NCBI GenBank assembly: GCA_013407085.1 | Contig: JACCGJ010010185.1 | Span: 37,413-101,412 of the forward strand | Direction of reading: 5' to 3' | Length of the DNA: 64,000 bases | Source of the DNA: Atriophallophorus winterbourni | Lineage: Eukaryota > Platyhelminthes > Trematoda > Plagiorchiida > Microphallidae | In this document: one piece after another, positions 55,960 to 64,000 of the stretch | How the letters are laid out: each line of letters starts with the position of its first letter | How positions within the stretch are numbered: the stretch's first letter is position 1 | The notes under the pieces: model-generated | What the model was told of the DNA's origin: nothing | The model's database searches: none | The model's input: only the letters and a program-made list of their open reading frames with translations | Made by a program: the position numbers and the translations under genes

Positions 55960-57330
55960 GGTTTTCGTTTCAATTATTTGTCTAAATTAGCTTTGAAAAT
56001 ATCCAGGTTGGCTGATTGTGTAAAAATGGAGGAAAGAGTGTTCCATGTGAAGCTTACACGTACTGCATACGAATATCTCCGACAGTTCAGAAATGAATTG
56101 TGAATAACCACTGTAAGTCCATGTTTCCGACTTGCACGGGGTTGCGAGCGTGTGAAACGTTTGGACAAGGGATGGTTAGGGACGTGCATAATTTTGTACA
56201 TCGGTATAAGGTCATCTCTTAGTCGACGACAGCGAAAGTCTAAAAGATTGAGACTCCTCAAACTTTCTTCATATGGTTTAGCAGCTAGTCCGGGTACAAG
56301 ATTTGTGGTTCGGAGGTAAATACGCTGCAGAAGATTAATGTTTTTCTGAATCCAGGGAGACAAATCCTGAACAGCGTTCTCCATCGCTGGTCCCAGATAG
56401 GTGTTCATGATACGGGGTACTAACTGATTCGAGAATCTGTCGAAAATTTGTTTCAATAACGTTAATACTTGTGACGCCTTTATGTATACCGCTTTGCATG
56501 CAGTGAAGTCTTTAGATTTGAACTGGTCCATACACCCAAATCCTTCTCTTCAGTTGTCCAGACGAATTGGTGGGACCCAAAAGTGTAGTTCTAATTCACG
56601 GTCTTTTCAATGTTTATCACATTGCACTTTTGTAATTCGAAGGGTTATTGTTTCTCGGAGACAAATCGTGTAATGTGTTTAGATCTTTTTTTAAAATTTC
56701 ACAGTCGCCATTTGTAGGTATGCTTCTCCAAAGCTTGATACCGACGCAAATAACATAACCTTGCATTTATCACGCTCGGGAATGTCGTTTGCGTAGATCA
56801 AAAACAAAATCGGTGCGAGCATTGAAAACTGGGGCACTCCGCTCGTAATTTTAAATGATTTCGATAAGGCGCCGTCAACTCTGACTTGGGTACTCTTGTC
56901 GCGTAAACAGTTTTCTACCCGAGCAACAAGATTTCCTGTTATCCCATGCAATTCAAGTTTCTGGATTAAAACACTATGTTTGATGCGGTCGAAATCCTTG
57001 ACATGTCTATAAAGCATGCGAAGATGGAGTAACCATTGTCCACACATTCAGTCCAGTCGTTTAAGGTGAGCAAGAAATTAGATAGACATGAGTGATGTTT
57101 CCTGAAACCGTGCTGTTCAGTCGCAAGCAGTCTATTGGTTTCGAGGTGATTGATGATCTTGTCCGCTACTAAACTTTATAACACTTAAGAAATTACTGCC
57201 TGACAACGTCTGATCGATTTCTGGATAGTACGAATGCTGTTTTTTTCAAGCGGAATAAACTTGCAATCATTATGGAATTCTGCGCTCGCTAATTGTTTTA
57301 ACAACTTTTGTTCATGAGCATTCCCGACAT
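55960..57330 (-). pseudogene. CR1-like reverse transcriptase, convergent with the previous one
   Basis: Minus strand: TEQHGFRKHHSCLSNFLLTL near 57,120, D-F-D-R-I-K-H-S-V-L-I-Q (57,000), KITSGVPQFSMLAPILFLIY near 56,860-56,790, a broken catalytic box near 56,750 (L-F-A-S-V), then 56,531-55,974 open with TLLKQIFDRFSNQLVPRIMN, MENAVQDLSPWIQKN, TNLVPGLAAKPYEESL and CRRYSYAVRVSFTWNTL. Its end lies next to the end of the plus-strand element, so the two are tail to tail. Confidence 0.8.
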
Positions 57331-57339
57331 CATGGGTTT

Positions 57340-57650
57340 GTTAATTTCATAGAAACAGGCTATGTTGGTTTGGTGCGAAAGATTGCGGATTGAATTCGCC
57401 ACCTTCTGATTGCACTCAGTAGGCGTGGACTGAACAAGATCGCCAAAATTACACTTACAAGGACTAACACTGTCGTGATGCAGATAGCTGCGATGGGCCC
57501 TGTTCCAAGTTCAGGGTTGTCAACTGTTCGCGTTTCGCATTTTGCTCCAATTTATCCGTAAATTTATGAATTCAGGTTGAATTTATAAGACAAGCCTGCG
57601 AAAATAATGTAGTCAATTTTATTACCATTCCCATTTCAATGTTTATTGAT
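57340..57650 (-). repeat. CR1-like pre-endonuclease fragment and junction repeat
   Basis: Reverse complement of 7,896-8,240, including GACATC-CGGG-TTTGTTAAT, GGTGCGA-AGATTGCGGATTGAATTCG and GCGTTTCGC. The last 110 bases are the junction repeat also seen at 80-245. Confidence 0.65.
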
Positions 57651-58760
57651 AGATTTATCCGTCCCTCCCTAGATTTGTAAGTTTAAGTTAAACTCATAAG
57701 ACGAGTCTGGGAGAAGAATGTTGCATATTTTAATATCGTTCTTATTTCAGTGTTTTTCTTTCTTTTTTCTTTACACTTGTTTGCTTTTTAGCACCACAAT
57801 CAATTGATTTTCAAATCTCCCAATTTTTCATTCAGCCAAAATTACCACCAGGAGACTGTATCAAATTATTGCATACGGTTGCATGTTAGTAATCAGTGGC
57901 GCTCAATAAACCAGTGCCTTGCCAGTTCTGAATGTTATTTTGCGTTTTTATTCAGATGGTGTTAGACATAATTTTTACATTGTATGAAGAATAACAGAAA
58001 TAATGTACCAACATTAACAGTTGTGGTGCGATTATGATCAACGATTCTAGTTAACACAAGGCAGTTAGAGAAGGTGAGAATCGTTACCATGGGCTTAAAG
58101 GATTTTATGTTTCATCCAAAATTGTTATGCCTGTAATTGGTGTAATGAAACTTTGAGTTGAATTAAACAAATAATTGTGCGATCCGTTTTGACTTTAAAA
58201 CTTAAACCTCGTCGGCTTTGTTTTTACTGTAAGAATTGAAAAATAAAATGAATAGAACCCAATCTCTGATTAATCCTGCCACTTATCAGCTTATTAAAAT
58301 CACTGTTGAGTACAATCACGTAAACAAGTGACTGGGACGTCGCAGCTTGATTTCGGTGTAACGTCAATTGAAACCGCTTCATATAGCGATTAATCTACGA
58401 GTTTGGCCAATCTAAGTATAGTTAAATGGTAATAATTGTATACGCTCAAATTTAACTTAAATTGTAATTTGTTTGTTACAGTGACATTATCTTTTGTATA
58501 TATCTAGGCTTAAACCACCTTGCTGACCCCATGGCTGCCAGACTGAGTGATTTATGTTGACAGGTAAGCAAGTGTTTCATATATTGTTTAATGCTATGTC
58601 ATAATACATCCACGTTTCCGAGTTCATCGTCGTGCTCAGTGTTCAACACATTTACAGGTAAAGCTGGGTTTCGATTAGAGACTGTTACGTTGTCCCTTTC
58701 TGTGGACATTTTTCTAGCAGTGATTACTATTTTACGCGACGCCAAACGTTTATCTTTAAC

Positions 58761-60873
58761 CATTATCGATGTTTCTTCAAGAAGTCACCGACTAAGCACC
58801 GATTAGCACTGATGTCCAACAATGCTGGTCATCGATACTCCAGAACATTAAGCGAAAAATAGAACTCCACTAAAAATGTTTCAAAAGAACTCAAGAAAGG
58901 TTTCAAATTCTTGATCCGGAGTCGAACACGGCAATGGATAAGGTAAAACTGTGGCGTGGTTAATCCACGTAACTGCATTTAACAAAACCCTGAATCTTGG
59001 GAATCTTACGTTTGTTGAGAACGAAATACTACACTTGTCCAGGCGGATAAAGAAAAGTATCAAATGAATCTAATGGATAAAAGTTAACGAAATCCGAAGC
59101 TCCTCTTTCAGATGGTGAGCAGAAAGGCCAGGGTAAGCCAGGTGTTTCCGTTTTACTTTCAACGACGGGAACTACATCCACAGCCCTCGAAGCCGCTATC
59201 GAACTGGCTCAATTTTACTCTCAAGTGTTCTACCTTAACAAGCGCGTATCCTACAATATACATGCATTCAGGTCGCAGAATACAATACAAGAAATCGTTG
59301 TGAAACCCGAGAGTGTCCTGGTAAAGCTACGCTTTTTAAATTCAAAAACTTCCCCGGGTGCTGATGAAATAACACCATTCATCCTGAAGCAATGCGCCCA
59401 TGCTCTATCTTCACCACGTTCTGACCTTTTTAACTTGTCCTTGAGTTGTAGCAGGGTTGCTAATGACTGGGAATGTGGATGTGAATGTCTAACTACAGAC
59501 CATTCACGTTGTTGCCAGTGGTCTCTAAAGTTCTCGACCGACTTGTGGCCGACGAACTTATTAAACACTTTAAACAAAATAGGATTGTTTCCATCGCACA
59601 GCACGGATTCAGGACAAGACACTCCTGTCTCACCAATCTTCTAATAACTCTTGATAATTGGACTCGAGCCGTGGACGATCTATGCCCTATCCATGCTTGT
59701 TACTTAGGCATGTCGAAAGCTTTTGATCGTGTTAACCACAGCATACTGATACAAAAATTGAAGCAGCTTGGGGTATGCGGCACACTATCGCCCTGGGTAA
59801 AGGATTACCTGACTGGTAGAGTCATGAGGGTTAGATTTGATGGGGTACTATCCAGCCCAGTAGAAGTTACTCGTGTACTCGAATGATATACCCGAAATCG
59901 TACGCAGCAAAATCATTTTATTTGCGGATGACATCAAAGTCTGGACTAGCATACACACCATAGAAGATTGCCCAATTCTCCAAAAAGATCTCGAAGCTCT
60001 TCATAATTGGTCCCTGCGGAACTGCTTTTCATTCAACATCCAAAAATGTAAAATGTTGAACGTCGGTAAATCATTCGAATTCACATACTCCCTGGGATCT
60101 CAGCAACTTTCATGGGTTACTGAAGAGAAAGACCTGGGCGTGTGGATTGGCAGTAACCTGAAGTGTTCACGGCACTGTTCTGCTGTATACAATAAGTGCT
60201 ACCAAAACTTAGCATTGATCAGAAGTATCTTTGGTCGTTTCTCTAAGCAGATACTCCTACGTATTATTGACACCAATATCAGACCAACAATGGAGTATGC
60301 TGTTCATGCATGGTCCCCATGATTACAGAAGGACATGACCTTGCTGCAACGGGTATACCACCGCGCTACAAAACTGGTGACCGGGCTATACAACAGGCCA
60401 TACCAGGAGCGGATTTCAACACTAACCCTGTTTGACTTTTTCATACCGTCATCTCAGGAGTGACTCCATCTCGCTTTTCAACATTCTGCATACAGTGGAT
60501 CAACCATTTGAACACCTGTTTCATCGGCAAGAAGCACGTGGTAGCAGATCGCATGCATACGGGTTAATTATTTCACATTCCAGATCAAATTGTCGAAGGT
60601 TTTTCTTTGCTGTCAAAATCTGTTTTCTATGGAACTCCCTACCCCCACATATCATTTGCGCATCAACGCTGAACTTGTTCAAGGCTGAACTTGACAAGTA
60701 TATGTTGACTAAACCCAACCTCACACCTGAATACACTTGCTGACTTTCCATATTGATAAAACAGTTGTGTTATTTTTATGCCTTCCTTACATTTTTAATC
60801 TGTGGTTACTGTAAAGTATTTACTTTTTGGAACATTGAAACTTTGAATTACTTTGAATTTGAAATTGAATTAC
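58761..60873 (+). mobile_element. CR1-like element inserted in palindrome arm, 5'-truncated
   Basis: Starts mid-element at the position equivalent to 20,455 of the minus-strand copy (CATTATCGATGTTTCTTCAAG) and ends in ACTTTGAATTACTTTGAATT tail repeats. The flanking arm sequence resumes at TAAGCACATTTG. Comparison with the right arm (62,765-62,812) shows the arm is otherwise continuous, which fixes the insertion point. No clear target duplication. Confidence 0.85.
59225..60743 (+). pseudogene. CR1-like reverse transcriptase
   Basis: 59,225-59,450 has VKPESVLVKLRFLNSKTSPG and ADEITPFILKQCAHA. 59,485-59,886 has [40 protein letters not shown] and [20 protein letters not shown]. 59,873-60,322 has an intact FADD box (59,920-59,931), EKDLGVWIGSNLK and MEYAVHAWSP, then a stop. 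60,432-60,743 carries the C-terminal FLWNSLPPHI. Two frame changes, plus a deletion of about 48 bp that removed the SGVPQGSVLG box between 59,870 and 59,885. Close to the copy at 18.4-20.2 kb. Confidence 0.9.
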
Positions 60874-61111
60874 TAAGCACATTTGGGAGAGCTATTCAGA
60901 AGTACTTTGACGCCGAATTGTGCCAAGACCGAGGAAAGACATTTGCTATGCTAATACATTTCAAAATTATTAACGTCTTTTTATTATTCAAGTTTATCCA
61001 CTAAAATATTCACTAATGAAAACGCAAATTTTGATATACAGGCGTTTCGTCTATCATAATGAAATGGAAAAAAATCAGAGTATACACAATTTCAGAGAAA
61101 AAAATACGCAC

Positions 61112-61327
61112 CTTGTTTCAAATTATCCAGTTTGATACACCGCGTGTGGCACGAAATTTACTTTACTGACTTTACTTTATTTTCACCTGGGGAATACAAG
61201 ATGATGTACAAGCCGGAAAATGTGCTGGTGGGGAGCTTTATCAATTCGTAAAAGTTTTCCCGTCCTAAGCAAACTTCCACGTGGCCTTTTCTATTAAAAC
61301 TTGTGCTGAAATCCACAATTTTCTCTT
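61112..61327 (-). pseudogene. Second copy of the FN3-like exon, one stop
   Basis: Exactly 216 nt like 1,519-1,734, with the same acceptor (AAACTTCAG) and donor (AAG|GTGCGT). Reads NRKGHVEVCLGRENFYELI, then SGLY, Y-S-P-G, C-H-T-R-C-I-K-L-D-N-L-K-Q, with a TAA codon about 20 codons before the end. Length and landmark residues are kept although many codons differ, so the pair was probably under some constraint before this copy was lost. Confidence 0.5.
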
Positions 61328-61329
61328 CT

Positions 61330-62485
61330 GAAGTTTGGTGTGATTATGTGATTTGTGGTCGAACGAGCAATGATAAAAAGGATTTCAAAAATTATTTCAA
61401 ATCTAATTTAACCTTATCGTATATCGTATTGTCATTGCTCATTTTCAATATATGAAGTCGTGCAGATGAATAATTACGAACAGTTAAATATTAGTGGTTT
61501 AGTTGAGTGATCCGAACGTAGGAATTGCAATGAACGTTTGTGTGTTCCACTTGCAACTTAAGCGATCATTGTGCTTATAATGTAATACAAATTTATAAGT
61601 TATGATATAACGAATTGCTAGTAACGACGAGACAATTGAACATTCATGACAGATTACATTTCGATTGCTAAAATTCATGTTTTGTCTTCATATAAAACTA
61701 GCAAACAATCAAGTTAGGTAATGTCATTGGAATGATATGAGCGTCTAACAAGTAGAAAACATCATTTATGTAGAATAAATCTAAAAGACATGTATAACTA
61801 ATGAATATTATATCCGAAAGCATTTAACAGAGTGAAACTAATGTTCAACGTCATTCAATTTAATTATTGATTACAAATATTTGTAGTGGAAATTTCTTAT
61901 TGAAACACGTATTACCATGTACTTTTCTGAAAAATCGCAACATTCAATCAAAATTTAGACTAATTATTCTACTATTAGTATTAAGTCTCCGGGAGAATTT
62001 GATTGGAATCTACATTGAAATATGAAGTGATTTTTTTAAAACATTGAATCCAACTTTTGTGATTCAGAGTGAAATATTGGTGAAAGGTGCGCAATCACTT
62101 ATCAGTAATTATTCTCATTATTTATCATACAATCGTAGGACAAATGAATTAGATCATACGCACATCATGCGTTAAACAACAATCAAGTTCAGGCTTTTTA
62201 CTTTAAATTATTTTGTCGATATGGATGTTTATCATTGGCAAGTAATGTCACCTTGTCAATTTTCGGACCCATAACTTTTGTCTAAGATTTTAATTACAAT
62301 CATGTAATCTGTTCACAAGACATTCAAGCCAGCATTTAAAGACACGTTGTGAGAAACCGTGTTGACAACTGAGAACTCCTCAAGCGCTTTATCCGCTTCA
62401 CCAGTGTTAATCCTGCTAGATAGAATAAAACAATTTGCACTCTTAGAAGAGCCTTTGATTAATCCACTCAAGTGATGTACTGACG
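61330..62485. other. Palindrome loop, non-coding part
   Basis: Matches 1,735-2,440 of copy 1 in blocks (AAGTCTCCGGGAGAATT, TTTTGTCGATATG, GACACGTTGTGAGAAACCGTG), with an extra 450 bp or so near 61,440-61,890. Nothing coding is seen. Confidence 0.5.
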
Positions 62486-64000
62486 GTTAATGAAATTACG
62501 TGCAACACGCGGTGTATAAAACTTGATAATTTGAAAAAAGGTGTGTATTTTTTTCCAAAATTGTGTATACTCTAAATTTTTTCCCTATCATTATGATAGA
62601 AGAAATGCCTGTATATCACAATTTGCGTTTTCATCAGTGAATATTATAGTGGATAAACTGGAATAATAAAAAGACGCTATTAATTTTGAAATGTTATTGC
62701 ATAGCAGAAGTCTTTGCTCGGTCTTGGCACAACTCGGTGTCAATGTACTTCTGAATAACTTTTTCAAATGTGCTTAGTGGTTCAAGTTAAACGTTTGGCG
62801 TCGCGTAAAAATAGTATTCACTGCCAGAGAAACGTCCACAGAAATTTGTAACTTAACCGTCTCTAATCAAAACTCAGCTTCACCTGTAAATGCGTTGGAC
62901 ACCGAGCACGACGATGAACGCAGAAACGTAGATGTACTATGGCATAGCATCAAACAATATATGGATCACTTGCTTACCAGTCAACAGAAATCACGCGGTC
63001 TGGCACCCATGGGGTCAGCAAGGTGGTTTAGGCTTAGATATATACAAAAGATAATGTCACTGTAACAAACAAATTACAACTCAAGTTAAATGTCAGCCTA
63101 TACAATTATTACCATTTAACTTTAGTTACATTTGCCACACTCGTAGATTAATCAACTTAGGAAGTGGTGTCAATTGACCTTACATTGAAATCAAGATGCT
63201 ACGTCACAGTCACTTGTTTACGTGATTGGACTCCACAGTGATTTCAATAAGCTGCTAAGTGGCAGGATTAATCAGAGATCGGATGTATTTACCTCATTTT
63301 CCAATTCTAACATTAAAAACATAACCGACGAAGTTTAAGTTTTAAAGTCAAATTGGATCGCACACTAATTTGTTTAATTCAACTAGAAGTTTCATTACAC
63401 CAATTACAGGCATAACAATTTTGGATAAAACATAAAATCACTTATGCCCATGGTAACAATTCTCACCCTCTCAAACTTCCTTGTGTTAACTAGAATCGTT
63501 GATCATCATCGCCCTACAGCTCTAAATGATCATTTGCCATTTCTGTTATTCTTGATGCAATGTAAACATTATGTCCTACACAATCTGAATTAAAACGCAG
63601 AATAACATTCAGAACCGACAACGTACTGGTTTACTGGGCGCCACTGTCGACTACCATGCAACCGTATGCAATAATTTGATAGAGTAACCTGGTGGTAATT
63701 TTGGGTAAATGAAATAAGTGGGAGATTTAAAAATCAATTGATTGTGTTGCTAAAAAGAAACCAAGTGTAGATAAAAGATTGATTCGAAGTCAACCGCGCG
63801 AGGCTCATAGAACTAATGTACTGTTCTCTTGATGCACCTTGCACTTACAAATCACATCCGGTTTCTTGCAGTTTGCCATCATCATGCGATGACTGGCAGT
63901 ATATATGTGCAAGGTTGCAATCTAAACTCAAGGCATACAGGCTATGGAATGGACGTACAAATTTGTGCTCTCATACTTTTGAATCTTATCGACTCGATCT

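Larger units (their letters stand above)
57775..63910. mobile_element. Large inverted-repeat (palindromic) unit, copy 2, split by a CR1-like insertion
   Basis: Left arm 57,775-58,760 continues at 60,874-61,140 after the insertion. The loop is about 61,140-62,485 and the right arm about 62,486-63,910. Matching inverted blocks are 58,250-58,420 with 63,110-63,290, 58,600-58,745 with 62,795-62,950, and 60,990-61,130 with 62,486-62,640. The whole unit matches 245-3,515, including loop and exon. The outer 170 bp of the left arm present in copy 1 are missing. Homology to copy 1 continues past the right arm to the window end (compare 3,515-3,594). Confidence 0.75.

Noticed and set aside
1..64000. 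Prokaryotic systems (operons, CRISPR, phage defence)
   Set aside because: Introns, a poly(A) signal, non-LTR and LTR retrotransposons and WDR82 place this in an animal genome; no direct-repeat/spacer array is present.

Overview
This looks like nuclear DNA of a flatworm, most probably a digenean trematode (fluke). The case rests on the mobile-element mix: CR1/jockey-like non-LTR elements with a PHD-like zinc ORF1, RTE-like elements, and Ty3/gypsy elements resembling the CsRn1 type. Introns of about 40 nt in one gene and AT-rich intergenic DNA fit. The species is not asserted. There are no operons, ribosome sites, CRISPR arrays or recognisable RNA genes. Almost all of the window is dead or dying transposons, several nested.

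Layout. 245-3,515 is a large inverted-repeat (palindromic) unit whose loop holds a spliced-looking 216-nt exon. 3,600-9,470 holds two CR1-like elements. 10-12 kb has an unidentified ORF and a 360-bp tandem duplication. 12.37-15.48 kb is a very decayed CR1-like element. 15.5-18.25 kb is dispersed repeat. 18.28-22.86 kb is a nearly full-length CR1-like element on the minus strand. 23.5-27.95 kb holds two Ty3/gypsy remnants. 29.26-29.85 kb is a 3' fragment of a WDR82 gene. 30.33-31.97 kb is a compact LTR element with an intact ORF. 35.8-37.66 kb is RTE debris. 37.94-38.70 kb carries a small five-exon gene for a secreted protein. 39.4-42.75 kb is CR1 debris. 45.1-49.06 kb is an RTE-like element containing a second RTE insertion. 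49.12-49.67 kb is a second WDR82 fragment, fused to a CR1-like fragment. 52.6-57.65 kb is more CR1 debris. From 57.78 kb to about 63.9 kb is a second copy of the palindromic unit, its left arm split by a CR1-like insertion.

The outstanding feature is the element at 30,328-31,965. It has two 205-bp direct LTRs (about 97% identical), a serine-tRNA-type primer binding site, a 5-bp target duplication and one uninterrupted 398-codon ORF. The N-terminal part is a Ty3/gypsy-type gag. Where pol should be, the ORF encodes up to three segments resembling BRC repeats, the RAD51-binding motif of BRCA2. If confirmed, this is a miniature LTR retrotransposon that replaced pol with a captured fragment of a host recombination gene. 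The second clear host-type feature is the secreted-protein gene at 37,988-38,704, with small exons, consistent splice phases and a poly(A) signal.

Most other coding stretches are pseudogenes with stops and frameshifts. Coordinates of decayed elements are estimates from internal comparison of copies, made by eye.
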